From UBA2330 sp049293015 (lineage in GTDB: Bacteria > Bacteroidota > Ignavibacteria > Tepidaquicellales > Tepidaquicellaceae), in contig JBATSB010000109.1 of the NCBI GenBank assembly GCA_049293015.1, positions 1-64,000 on the forward strand: DNA of 64,000 nt. The letters are read 5' to 3'. A model generated the notes under the pieces. That model saw nothing but the letters and a program-made list of their open reading frames with translations. It was not told where the DNA came from and ran no database searches. The stretch's first letter is position 1, and each line of letters begins with the position of its first letter. Shown here in pieces: positions 7,602 to 16,856 of the stretch. The position numbers were made by a program, and so were the translations under genes.

Positions 7602-8786
7602 CTGAATTACAAAAATAAAATTTCAGTATTAATAATATTTTCACTTATAGTTCTTTCTTTGACTTATCAAAGCTGTGAAAACAATCCAAACGACGTCGGA
7701 CAGGGATTCCTGCCGACCATCGATACAACCGGCCTCAGATATCTTGATTCTGAAGCTGATACTATGAGTATTACAAATCAGAATTATAAAGAATATGTTA
7801 CTAATTTTGTGACAGCAAAATTTATGGTCGGCAGGTATCAGGACTATGAATCCAAAACCCTTTTAAAATTTACAAATATCGGAGCTGATTATGACAGTGC
7901 TACAGTGGTATCTTCGATACTGAATTTGAAATATTCAAATTATTTTTTCAAAGATAATATGGGTAATACAGATTTTGATATTTATCAGTCTCTTGAAAAT
8001 TTTAATTATACCACTGTTAAATATGACTCTGTTAATTCTTCTAATATTGGGAGTGTTTCCCTTGGGAGTTACAGCGGAGTTGTAAATGATTCACAGTCGA
8101 TCGACATATCGTTAAATAATCAGATCGTAAAAGACTGGCTTGAATATGCAGCTGATACAAACCATGCTGTAAAAAATTATGGTGTTTTACTTCAGCCACG
8201 GATATCTTCTACCACTATCAAAGGATTTTATTCATCAACAAATGCAGCTGCATTGGTTCCATCACTGACTGTAATTTATTCCAAAAATAATGTTTTGGAT
8301 ACTTTGCTTCTGGACTTTTCTGAATTTGCTTCGATGTCAGATGCACCAGCTTCAGTAATTCCGGCAGAACATTTTCTTCTACAAAACGGGGTAGCTTACA
8401 GAGACATAATGAATTTTGATCTGTCTAAACTTCCGCCGAACGTTATTATAAATAATGCAACTCTTGAATTTACATTAGATAATTCACTATCATACATTAC
8501 AGATGAAACCGATAAAAGTATCGTGATTGGAATGGTGGTTGACAGTGTTACAAAAACTGACAGCATATTTACACCTGCATTTCTTTCTGACACCATAGTA
8601 TATTCTATAAGTTTAAATTCAGTATTTCAGAGATGGAACTCCGGCATTATGCCAAATCTTGGAATTACTTTGAAAAATGCTTCTGAAGTTCAGAACCTTG
8701 ATAACTTTGCAATTTATTCATCTGCATATTCTGATCCTACTAAACGACCGAGATTAAAAATCACTTATACACCAAGAATACAATGA
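7602..8786 (+). CDS. outer-membrane lipoprotein with DNRLRE-like beta domains
   Basis: A predicted lipoprotein of 394 aa. The frame is open from 7581, and a full lipoprotein signal (NYKNKISVLIIFSLIVLSLTYQSC) is visible upstream of the first conventional start, a TTG at 7659 that would cut it off. The best start is therefore CTG at 7602. The mature part has two related beta-rich segments: KTLLKFTNIG...ATVVSSILNLKY, and DIMNFDLSKLPPNVIINNATLEF ending in RPRLKITY. This resembles DNRLRE/DUF4270-type surface lipoproteins. Its stop overlaps the next gene's ATG by 4 nt, so the lipoprotein and the barrel are probably made together. The exact function is unknown. Confidence 0.65.
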   Translation: MNYKNKISVLIIFSLIVLSLTYQSCENNPNDVGQGFLPTIDTTGLRYLDSEADTMSITNQNYKEYVTNFVTAKFMVGRYQDYESKTLLKFTNIGADYDSATVVSSILNLKYSNYFFKDNMGNTDFDIYQSLENFNYTTVKYDSVNSSNIGSVSLGSYSGVVNDSQSIDISLNNQIVKDWLEYAADTNHAVKNYGVLLQPRISSTTIKGFYSSTNAAALVPSLTVIYSKNNVLDTLLLDFSEFASMSDAPASVIPAEHFLLQNGVAYRDIMNFDLSKLPPNVIINNATLEFTLDNSLSYITDETDKSIVIGMVVDSVTKTDSIFTPAFLSDTIVYSISLNSVFQRWNSGIMPNLGITLKNASEVQNLDNFAIYSSAYSDPTKRPRLKITYTPRIQ

Positions 8787-10033
8787 GAAAATTATTAATT
8801 ATACTGGCATTACTTTCGCTTTTTTCAAAACCTTCTTTATCGCAGGTTGAAATTGCCGGAGGTTCTCCTTATTCATTATTTGGGATCGGTGATATACTTT
8901 ATTTTACAAGTCAGAGAACTTACGGTATGGGTATTACAGGCGTATCGCTTCTTGGTAATTATGTAAACAATCTGAATCCTGCAACTGTAACAAGAATAAA
9001 CGCTACTACAATAAATCTGAATTTTAATTACGGATTCCTTAAATCTAAAAGCAGTACTTCCGTTAACAATGTTTCAAACGGAGATCTGCTGGGAATTAAT
9101 ATCGGCATTCCTTTTGATCAGAGCAGAGGCTGGGTAATGACTCTCGGCTTTAATCCATACAGCGATGTAAATTATAACGTTGGATTAAAAGGTACAATCG
9201 GTGGTCAGAATTATACTCAAAATTATTCAGGCACAGGAGGACTTTCACGTATAAATATTGGAATGGCATACAGCATATTAAATGAAATAAATGTAGGTCT
9301 TGAATATAATTATTCATTTGGTGAAATAAAAAATCAGAACAATATAGATTTTACAAATGCCAATTACGTTGACACAAAAATAAACACTCAGACTGATTTT
9401 CAGAAATCATATTTAAAAGGCGGTTTCGTATTAGAGTTAGGGAAAATATTAAGAATCTTAAGTATCAGATCTTTTACAATGGGATTTGTATTTCAGTCAG
9501 GACTAAATCTGAATGCATCTGAAAGCGAGATTTACAATAACTCGATAAGCAATGATACTATCAGCCTTAATGAAGGTCAGATAGAAATACCAAATACTTA
9601 TGGAGTCGGGTTTTCAAATACATTTAATAACAGGTTTACTGTAAGTACTGACCTGCTCTATCAGGACTGGAGTAATTACAGAGTATATGGTGAGGCAGTA
9701 GAAGGATTTCAGCAGTCGTACAGAGCAGGACTAGGTGTCGAATTTCTGCCAAGTGAAACCAATATTAGTTTCTGGGGCAGAAATGCTTACAGATTAGGCG
9801 CGTTTTATCAAACTTCATATTATAAGGTAAATGATCAGAGTATAAATACATTAGGATTCAGAGCCGGCATAAATATTCCGATCAGCAGATATAACTCTCT
9901 GGATTTTGCAGCTAACTATTCATTCAGAGGTGAAACAGAAAACGGTCTTGTAAAAGATGAGTTCCTTAATTTTACAGCCGGTGTAAACTTCGGAGAACTT
10001 TGGTTTATAAGACCAAGTGACGAGGACAGATAA
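8783..10033 (+). CDS. outer-membrane beta-barrel protein (FadL/PorV-like)
   Basis: A 416-aa exported barrel. A Sec signal peptide (about 1-20, ending SLSQ) is followed by SPYSLFGIGDILYFTSQRTYGMGITGVSLLGNYVNNLNPA. That stretch resembles the N-terminal segment of FadL/PorV-type barrels, in which asparagine-proline sits in the plug. Alternating hydrophobic strands rich in Tyr, Phe, Asn and Gly run to the C-terminus. It is translationally coupled to the preceding lipoprotein. Transport of a hydrophobic molecule or assembly with the lipoprotein are both possible; I cannot choose between them. Confidence 0.65.
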   Translation: MRKLLIILALLSLFSKPSLSQVEIAGGSPYSLFGIGDILYFTSQRTYGMGITGVSLLGNYVNNLNPATVTRINATTINLNFNYGFLKSKSSTSVNNVSNGDLLGINIGIPFDQSRGWVMTLGFNPYSDVNYNVGLKGTIGGQNYTQNYSGTGGLSRINIGMAYSILNEINVGLEYNYSFGEIKNQNNIDFTNANYVDTKINTQTDFQKSYLKGGFVLELGKILRILSIRSFTMGFVFQSGLNLNASESEIYNNSISNDTISLNEGQIEIPNTYGVGFSNTFNNRFTVSTDLLYQDWSNYRVYGEAVEGFQQSYRAGLGVEFLPSETNISFWGRNAYRLGAFYQTSYYKVNDQSINTLGFRAGINIPISRYNSLDFAANYSFRGETENGLVKDEFLNFTAGVNFGELWFIRPSDEDR

Positions 10034-10069
10034 TTTAAAAAAAGAATTTTATAAAAAAATAAGTATAAA

Positions 10070-11395
10070 ATGGAATCTACTACTAATAATATCAGACATG
10101 AACTTCACCAATACGATAAAGAAATTTATGATGCAATAAATAAAGAGACGCTTCGTCAGGCAGAGAAACTTGAATTAATAGCTTCAGAAAATTTTGTATC
10201 AAAAGCTGTGATACAAGCGATCGGTTCTGTATTGACAAATAAATATGCTGAAGGATATCCGGGTAAAAGATATTATGGAGGATGTGAATATGTTGATATA
10301 GCTGAGGATCTTGCACGTGACAGAGCTAAAGAATTATTCGGAGCTGAGTATGTGAACGTACAGCCGCACTCAGGAAGTCAGGCAAACATGGCTGTGTATT
10401 TTACACTTGTAAAGCCCGGTGATAAAGTAATGGGCATGGACCTTTCTCATGGAGGACATCTTACACACGGATCTCCTGTGAATTTCTCAGGACAGCTTTA
10501 TGATTTTACGCAATACGGAATTAATCCCGAGACGGAATTATTAGATTATGATCTGATCGAACAGGTTGCTATAAAGGAAAAGCCAAAGATGATAACGGTA
10601 GGTGCAAGTGCTTATTCGAGAAATATAGATTATAAAAAATTCAGAGAGATCGCTGATAAGATCAATGCATTCCTTTGGGCTGACATTGCTCATCCTGCAG
10701 GACTCATTGCAAAAAAACTATTGAATGATCCCATACCTTATTGTCATATCGTAACCACAACAACTCACAAGACTCTACGGGGTCCGAGAGGCGGCATGAT
10801 TATGATTGGAAAAGATTTTGAAAATCCGTTTGGTAAAGTAGCTCCGAAATCCGGCAGGATAAAAATGATGAGTGAACTTATTGATTCAATGGTAATGCCC
10901 GGAATTCAAGGCGGTCCGCTTATGCATGTGATCGCTGCAAAGGCAGTAGCTTTTAAGGAAGCATTAGAAGATGATTTTAAAACATACTGTGAACAGGTAA
11001 TAAAGAATGCTCAGGCTTTTGCAAAAAAACTTGTTTCAATGGATTACAAAGTTATTTCAGGAGGTACAGATAATCACCTGATGCTTGTGGATCTGAGAAA
11101 TAAAAACATATCGGGAAAAGCCGCAGAAGAAGCTCTTGACCATGTAGGTATTACTTGTAATAAAAATTCAGTTCCTTTTGACGATAAAAGTCCGCTCGTA
11201 ACCAGTGGTATAAGAATCGGAACACCGGCTCTTACTACCAGAGGAATGAATGAAAACGATATGGAACAGATAGCTTTGATGATCGATAAAATTATTTCCG
11301 ATCCGAAAAATGAAGACGTAAAAAAAGATGTAAGTGAAGAGGTCAGATCACTTACTTCAAAGTTTAAACTCTATGACGATATTCAAACCGGTTAA
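10070..11395 (+). CDS. glyA: serine hydroxymethyltransferase
   Basis: PLP enzyme that interconverts serine plus tetrahydrofolate with glycine plus methylene-tetrahydrofolate in the cytoplasm, the main one-carbon source. Family sequence is continuous: ELIASENFVSKAV, YAEGYPGKRYYGGCEYVD, VQPHSGSQANMAVY, and TTTTHKTLRGPRGGMI, whose Lys at about 234 binds PLP. The 441-aa length is slightly over the bacterial norm because of a C-terminal extension. tatC follows after 15 nt. Confidence 0.97.
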   Translation: MESTTNNIRHELHQYDKEIYDAINKETLRQAEKLELIASENFVSKAVIQAIGSVLTNKYAEGYPGKRYYGGCEYVDIAEDLARDRAKELFGAEYVNVQPHSGSQANMAVYFTLVKPGDKVMGMDLSHGGHLTHGSPVNFSGQLYDFTQYGINPETELLDYDLIEQVAIKEKPKMITVGASAYSRNIDYKKFREIADKINAFLWADIAHPAGLIAKKLLNDPIPYCHIVTTTTHKTLRGPRGGMIMIGKDFENPFGKVAPKSGRIKMMSELIDSMVMPGIQGGPLMHVIAAKAVAFKEALEDDFKTYCEQVIKNAQAFAKKLVSMDYKVISGGTDNHLMLVDLRNKNISGKAAEEALDHVGITCNKNSVPFDDKSPLVTSGIRIGTPALTTRGMNENDMEQIALMIDKIISDPKNEDVKKDVSEEVRSLTSKFKLYDDIQTG

Positions 11396-11410
11396 TCTGA
11401 TAAAATAAAT

Positions 11411-12199
11411 ATGATTACCGATCCTCAAAATGATCAGGAAAATACGGACAGCGGAAATGCTCCGGATGAGATGTCATTTCTTGAACACCTTGAAGAATTA
11501 AGGTGGAGGATAATAAAATCTGCTGTCGGTGTAATTATAGCTTCAATAGTTGTCGGTATATTTATAAGCTGGATAATGGATAATGTCTTACTGATGCCTG
11601 CCACTAAAACAAATCCTCCTTTGAAGTTACAAAATATAAAACCTTTCGGTCAGTTTACTCTTTACATGGAAGTTATTATTTTTGGAGGAATTATATTAAG
11701 CATCCCGAATTTGATTTATCAGTTCTGGAAATTCATAGAACCTGCTCTGAATCCGGGAGAAGGCAGTTACATTAAAAGCATTGTAGTTTTTTCAAGCTTC
11801 TGTTTTATTGCCGGAAATTTATTTGCGTATTTTGTATTGCTCCCGAGTGCATTAGAATTTTTTGCCTCATTTGGATCGTCGATTATTGACAACATTATTG
11901 CTATTGATGAATATTTCAGTTTTATAATTTCTACTATACTTGCAGCAGGGTTAGTGTTTGAACTGCCGATGATCTCATTTTTTTTATCAAAGGTTGGAAT
12001 ATTGAAACCTGAGTTTATGAGAAAATACAGAAAGCATGCAATAATATTAATACTTCTTGCAGCAGGTATTCTTACACCTAGTCCTGACGTTACAAGTCAG
12101 CTTCTGTTAGCGGGACCTTTATTTATTTTATATGAGATCAGCATTTTTATCTGTAAATTTTCACAAAAGAAAAAACCTGCAGGAGAGAATCCCGCTTAA
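11411..12199 (+). CDS. tatC: twin-arginine translocase subunit TatC
   Basis: Six-helix inner-membrane receptor that recognises RR signal peptides of folded proteins. The cytoplasmic N-terminal motif FLEHLEELRWRI (about 19-30) is the conserved TatC signature. Further family motifs are YQFWKFIEPALNPGE, and FELPMISFFLSKVGIL before the last helices. At 262 aa it is complete. No tatA/tatB gene is adjacent. A plausible client in this window is the Rieske protein of the nitrate operon, which carries RREFAKML. Confidence 0.95.
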   Translation: MITDPQNDQENTDSGNAPDEMSFLEHLEELRWRIIKSAVGVIIASIVVGIFISWIMDNVLLMPATKTNPPLKLQNIKPFGQFTLYMEVIIFGGIILSIPNLIYQFWKFIEPALNPGEGSYIKSIVVFSSFCFIAGNLFAYFVLLPSALEFFASFGSSIIDNIIAIDEYFSFIISTILAAGLVFELPMISFFLSKVGILKPEFMRKYRKHAIILILLAAGILTPSPDVTSQLLLAGPLFILYEISIFICKFSQKKKPAGENPA

Positions 12200-12216
12200 T
12201 AAATAAATTTTTTGAT

Positions 12217-13185
12217 TTGAATCTTAAGACAATTTCCAAACCTGTACAAAAAGAATTAGAGATCTTTGACAAAAAATTTTCAGCATCTCTGAAATCCAAA
12301 GTTGCGCTGATCGATCTTATTACAAAATACATTCTCAAACAAAAGGGTAAAAAGATAAGACCGGTTCTTGTACTTCTTTCTGCAAAGCTGTGCGGGGAAA
12401 TAAGCGAAAGATCATATATAGCAGCTAATTTAGTAGAACTTCTTCATACTGCTACTCTTATCCATGACGATGTAGTAGATGAGGCAAAGACAAGAAGAGG
12501 TATTGCTTCTATAAATGCAGTCTGGAAAAATAAAGCATCCGTTCTTATCGGAGATTATCTTCTTTCAAAAGGACTGCTGACGGCAATTGACAACAATGAA
12601 TTTGAATTTCTAAAATTAACTTCCGAAGCTGTAAAAAGCATGAGTGAAGGTGAATTGCTGCAGATACAAAAAGCTAGAAATTTTGATGCGACAGAAGAAA
12701 CATATTTCAAGATCATCTCTGACAAAACAGCTTCACTTATCAAAACCTGCTGCAAACTCGGAGCTTTGAGCACTGCTGAAAATAATGACATGGTTGATAA
12801 GCTTGGTATATACGGTGAAAATATCGGAATTGCATTTCAGCTTACAGATGACATTCTCGATTATACAGGAAGGAAAAAATTACTTGGTAAATCGACAGGC
12901 AATGATCTGAAAGAAAAGAAATTCACGCTGCCGCTTATAATGTCCCTGAAAAATGCACCTGGAAAGAAGTCAAATGAAATTATGAAATTAATAAAAAGTG
13001 ATTCTACAAAAAAATTTGATAAAGTATATGATTTTGTAATTGAATATGGAGGAATAGATCATACAATTGCAAAAGCAAAAGAGCATTCAAAAACTGCTGT
13101 TGATGCTCTTAATACTTTTAATGATTGTGATGCAAAAGATTCTTTGATTGAGTTTGCAGAAATAATCAGTGGAAGAGAATTCTAA
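12217..13185 (+). CDS. polyprenyl diphosphate synthase
   Basis: A trans-isoprenyl diphosphate synthase that extends allylic diphosphates with IPP, most likely to make the quinone side chain. Both aspartate-rich metal sites are present: DDVVDEAKTRRG (first, DDxxD) and DDILDYTG (second). The substrate-binding GKKIRPVLVLLSAKL near residue 45 and GKSTGNDLKEKKFTLPLI are typical of IspB/HepT-type enzymes. It starts with TTG, 17 nt after tatC. Product chain length cannot be read by eye. Confidence 0.9.
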   Translation: MNLKTISKPVQKELEIFDKKFSASLKSKVALIDLITKYILKQKGKKIRPVLVLLSAKLCGEISERSYIAANLVELLHTATLIHDDVVDEAKTRRGIASINAVWKNKASVLIGDYLLSKGLLTAIDNNEFEFLKLTSEAVKSMSEGELLQIQKARNFDATEETYFKIISDKTASLIKTCCKLGALSTAENNDMVDKLGIYGENIGIAFQLTDDILDYTGRKKLLGKSTGNDLKEKKFTLPLIMSLKNAPGKKSNEIMKLIKSDSTKKFDKVYDFVIEYGGIDHTIAKAKEHSKTAVDALNTFNDCDAKDSLIEFAEIISGREF

Positions 13186-13195
13186 ATACCAATAT

Positions 13196-14980
13196 TTACT
13201 GTACGTTTTTATACATTTCTTCAATTTCCTTTTCATATAATTTTCCGACTACATTTCTTTTTACTTTCATCGTAGGTGTAAGCTCACCGCTTTCAATCGT
13301 AAATGGCTTTTCCAATAAAGTGATTTTTCTGATACGTTCGTAATTTGCAAGATCCTTCTGAACAACATCAATTTCTTTTTGAATCAGTTTAATAAGTCTT
13401 GGATCTTTTAAAAGATCAAAATATTTTTCATATGTAACTCCGTTCTTTTTTGCAAAAACAGTCAGCTCATTTTTTTCAGTAACTATCAGCGCTGATACAT
13501 ACATCCTTTCATTTCCGATGACCATAATATTTTCAATGAAATCTAAATGCGATACAAGTTCTTCAATCTGTGTCGGTGAAATATATTTCCCTCCGGAAGA
13601 TTTGAACAGTGATTTTTTTCTATCAGTGATCTTCAGAAAACCTTCACTGTCAAGCTCGCCAATATCACCGGTGTAAAGCCATCCGTCTTTTATTGTTCCT
13701 GCTGTAGAGTTTTCATCTTTGTAATAACCTTCCATTACAAGATCCCCTTTTACTGTAATTTCATTTTCATCGGTAAAGTGTAATTGTACGCCATTCAATA
13801 TTTTTCCTACAGTCCCATAATGATTGTCATCAGGATGATTTACAGAGATCACCGGTGAAGTCTCTGTGAGACCGTATCCTTCAAGTATCATCAGACCGAT
13901 CCTGTCAAAAAACTCTCCGATATTTTTATTCAAAGCGCCACCACCCGACACAAAAAATCTTATGTGGTTTCCTGTCTTATCTCTGATCTTTTTATAAACT
14001 AATTTGTCAACGATTTTCCATTTAATACTTTTTTTAGAAATGGATTTATCTTTAGCAATTTCTACTGCCCAGAGAAATATCTTTTTCTGAAAATTACTTT
14101 TCATAGACTCAGGACTTTTCATTAGTCTGTTATAGATCTTGTCAAGAAGGCGCGGTACTGTAATTACTATTGTAGGCTTTACTTCTTTGAGCTGAACCGA
14201 AAGAGTATCTATATTTTGGGCAAAATAAATTTCCGCTCCGGAAAAAAAAGCAAGATAGTAACCTGCTACTCTTTCATAGCCGTGTGAATATGGCAGATAG
14301 GAAAGGAATCTGTCAGTCTCATTTATCGTCAGTACTTCCATGCATGCCTGAATATTACTGCTTAGATTTTTATGAGAAAGCATTACACCTTTGGGAATTC
14401 CAGTTGTTCCTGAAGTGTATATTATTGTAACGAGGTCATGAATTTTAATATGAGCAGAAGCAGATTTGAGAAATTCTATTATTTCATTTGTAGATGTATT
14501 TACATTTGTATCAATAATTTCAGAAAAATTTTTAACGGGATCATTAGAATATTTATCTAAATCTATTTCATTAAAGACAATAATTTTTTCAAGAGCAGGT
14601 AAATTGTTTTTTAATGAAATTACTTTTTCAAGCAAATGAGAATTTGAAACAAAACAGACTTTTACAGAACTGTCTTTTAAAATATACTCCATTTGCCCGC
14701 CTGCTAAAGATGTATAGACCGGTACAGAAATAATATTCATGAAAATGCATGCAAAATCAACAGCCGCCCATTCTGTACGATTCTCTGAAATTATTGCAAT
14801 CCTGTCACCATTAGAAATCCCTGCTGACCTGAAGTATAGAGTAACTTTGTAAATATCATTTAAAAACTCTTCAAAGGATTTTGGAATATACTCATCATCT
14901 ATTTTTGTATAAAAAATGTTTTTATCAGGATTAAACTTAACGGAAGTTTCAAAAAACATTTCAGGAAGCGTACTTTTCAT
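13196..14980 (-). CDS. long-chain fatty acid-CoA ligase (AMP-forming)
   Basis: Activates long-chain fatty acids to acyl-CoA via an acyl-adenylate. The P-loop reads TIIYTSGTTGIPKGVMLSHKN. The A5 motif is EGYGLTETSPVIS, and the hinge region reads GWLYTGDIGELDSEGFLKITDRKKSLFKSSGGKYISP. The 594-aa length and the SGGKYISP ending resemble the FadD15/ACSBG-like group rather than E. coli FadD. It converges with the polyprenyl synthase gene, with 10 nt between their ends, and is a single gene. Likely membrane-associated at the cytoplasmic face. Confidence 0.93.
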   Translation of the reverse strand: MKSTLPEMFFETSVKFNPDKNIFYTKIDDEYIPKSFEEFLNDIYKVTLYFRSAGISNGDRIAIISENRTEWAAVDFACIFMNIISVPVYTSLAGGQMEYILKDSSVKVCFVSNSHLLEKVISLKNNLPALEKIIVFNEIDLDKYSNDPVKNFSEIIDTNVNTSTNEIIEFLKSASAHIKIHDLVTIIYTSGTTGIPKGVMLSHKNLSSNIQACMEVLTINETDRFLSYLPYSHGYERVAGYYLAFFSGAEIYFAQNIDTLSVQLKEVKPTIVITVPRLLDKIYNRLMKSPESMKSNFQKKIFLWAVEIAKDKSISKKSIKWKIVDKLVYKKIRDKTGNHIRFFVSGGGALNKNIGEFFDRIGLMILEGYGLTETSPVISVNHPDDNHYGTVGKILNGVQLHFTDENEITVKGDLVMEGYYKDENSTAGTIKDGWLYTGDIGELDSEGFLKITDRKKSLFKSSGGKYISPTQIEELVSHLDFIENIMVIGNERMYVSALIVTEKNELTVFAKKNGVTYEKYFDLLKDPRLIKLIQKEIDVVQKDLANYERIRKITLLEKPFTIESGELTPTMKVKRNVVGKLYEKEIEEMYKNVQ

Positions 14981-15183
14981 TTATCTATTCTAAATGATTA
15001 ATTATATGGACAATTTCACGAAAGAATGTTAAGATTTTTCTCTGATGAATTTATCATTGAATATTTAAATATAATTCAAAACTAAAGAAACCGAGTTAAT
15101 ATATACTTGATTGTTTTAAATCAAAATACTAATTTGAATCTAAAATATTCCGAAATAAAATTATATTTACGAAAGGAAAATCC

Positions 15184-15963
15184 ATGAAAAGAACCATACT
15201 TTTTTTACTCATAATAGTATCGTTATTCATTTTAAATGATTTGAACGCTCAGACCAATAAAGTAATATATACTTACACTAAACCATCCTGGACGGTTGGG
15301 TTTGGTCCTGCCTGGAATCTGGCAACTAACGATGCTTACGGAAGAGCAAACTACAGCACAAATGCCCAGGTTCTCAGAGATAACTACGGAATGAGATGGG
15401 GATGGGGTGGATATATTTTTGGAAAATATTCTCCCGGAAAAACTAAAGCAGACAGAATATTTCTTGGATTTGACTATAAAGGAATGACCAATACAGATTT
15501 TGAATCCGGTGCAAATAAAACCAGTTATGATATAATGACATTTGATGCAGGTTATGAATATGTATTTCGTCCGGGTTCTAGCAGCAGATTCTGGAGTTAT
15601 TATGGATTAGGATTAACAGGTAATCTGATCTCTGGAGAGTTTATTCCAAGTAATCCAACAGCAACAAATTTTACAAGAAATATGGAATCAACATTCAGAG
15701 TCGGTATGGAAATTAAAGCAGGTCTGGAATTTGTTATTAATAACTCAAAAAGAAATCTTGGTATTAATGTAGGCGGCAGATATAATCTTACAAACTTGTT
15801 TAATGCAGATAATGCATTACCTACAGCAGGGCAGACAAGTAATTTTAATCTTAATGACGGCGGAGAAGCCGGGGGTCCGGGATTTAAAAGATATATCGGA
15901 ATTTTTAGTTTAGATGTAGGGTTGAACATTTACCCTGATGTAACAAAAAAGCCAATAAAATAA
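15184..15963 (+). CDS. outer-membrane beta-barrel protein, unknown function
   Basis: A 259-aa secreted protein with a clear signal peptide (about 1-22, ending LNAQ) and alternating beta strands with many Gly, Tyr, Phe and Asn (WTVGFGPAWNLATNDAYG, SSRFWSYYGLGLTGNLIS). This suggests an 8- to 10-strand OmpA/OprF-like barrel. GAAAGGA lies 8 nt before the ATG. The nearest upstream gene is divergent, so it has its own promoter. It precedes the lipoprotein of the nine-gene run by 74 nt but need not belong to it. Confidence 0.6.
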   Translation: MKRTILFLLIIVSLFILNDLNAQTNKVIYTYTKPSWTVGFGPAWNLATNDAYGRANYSTNAQVLRDNYGMRWGWGGYIFGKYSPGKTKADRIFLGFDYKGMTNTDFESGANKTSYDIMTFDAGYEYVFRPGSSSRFWSYYGLGLTGNLISGEFIPSNPTATNFTRNMESTFRVGMEIKAGLEFVINNSKRNLGINVGGRYNLTNLFNADNALPTAGQTSNFNLNDGGEAGGPGFKRYIGIFSLDVGLNIYPDVTKKPIK

Positions 15964-16037
15964 TAATTTATTATTAATCAACCAAAACTCAAACACATAA
16001 AGATATTTTACTTATTAGGTTAATTTAATTTTATTTT

Positions 16038-16856
16038 ATTAAGATCATCAAAAATAATAAGTATATATTCGCAGTAATATTAATCAGTATTACTGCGATT
16101 TTTTTCTATTCCTGCGAAAGCGATAATGACAGCGTTATAGACCCTTCTATTTCAGCTCCTTTATTATCAAATGTTTATGTTTCCGCCGATACTGTATTCA
16201 CTACTTCAGCTAATCCTGATATTTCATTTTTCACTTCAATACAGGTAAATCTAAATGGAGGTACTGCACTTGATTATATGAACTGCAGTGTCAAAGATCC
16301 ATCTGGAAATATAATTGCTACGATTGCCATGTCGGATAATGGAGTATTTCCTGATACAACTGCCGGTGACGGCAAATATAGTGCTGCTGTGAATGTAACT
16401 AATATCAGTTGTCTGTTAGTTGGAAATTACGCTATTGATTATCTTGCTTTAAATACTTCCGGACTTTACAGTAATCAAATCGTTTCAAATATAAGTGTTG
16501 TAAATTCAGCTAATATGCCACCGGTTATAACAGGAACAAACCTTCCGGACAGTGTCGTAAGACCTTTGCCGGGAGATTCTCTTTTACTTACAATTTCCAT
16601 AAACGCAAATGACCCTGATGGAATCTGCGATTTGAAAGATGTTACTTTTGTAACTGTCAGACCTAACGGAGTTATTTTCCCTCCTATTCCAATGTCTGAT
16701 AATGGTAATGGTGAATTTTTATTTTCAAACTATGTTTCTTACAGCACCGATCCGACTTCTTACGGATATTTTAAATATACTTTTACTGCAAAGGACAGAT
16801 CTAATTTAGAAAGCATTCCTGTTAAAGACAGCATCAAATTTGTATTGCCACAATGA
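16038..16856 (+). CDS. lipoprotein with Ig-like domains
   Basis: A 272-aa predicted outer-membrane lipoprotein. The first ATG in frame (16278) is far inside, but upstream the frame encodes a perfect lipoprotein signal, KIIKNNKYIFAVILISITAI followed by FFYSC. The only plausible start is ATT at 16038, since no ATG, GTG or TTG occurs before the signal. The mature chain has two similar beta-sandwich segments, each with a MSDNG motif (GVFPDTTAGDGKYSAAV and GNGEFLFSN), as in Ig-like or macroglobulin-like modules. Its TGA overlaps the ATG of the next gene, so the two are coupled. Function is unknown; it may anchor or assist the secreted partner. Confidence 0.65.
   Translation: MKIIKNNKYIFAVILISITAIFFYSCESDNDSVIDPSISAPLLSNVYVSADTVFTTSANPDISFFTSIQVNLNGGTALDYMNCSVKDPSGNIIATIAMSDNGVFPDTTAGDGKYSAAVNVTNISCLLVGNYAIDYLALNTSGLYSNQIVSNISVVNSANMPPVITGTNLPDSVVRPLPGDSLLLTISINANDPDGICDLKDVTFVTVRPNGVIFPPIPMSDNGNGEFLFSNYVSYSTDPTSYGYFKYTFTAKDRSNLESIPVKDSIKFVLPQ

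Noticed and set aside
10092..10316. Minus-strand reading frame inside glyA
   Set aside because: Shadow of a strongly conserved gene in another frame; no ribosome-binding site or family resemblance.
15041..15060. TGATGAATTTATCA before the barrel gene at 15184 as a third FNR-like site
   Set aside because: The spacer between TGAT and ATCA is 6, not the 4 found in the two reported sites.
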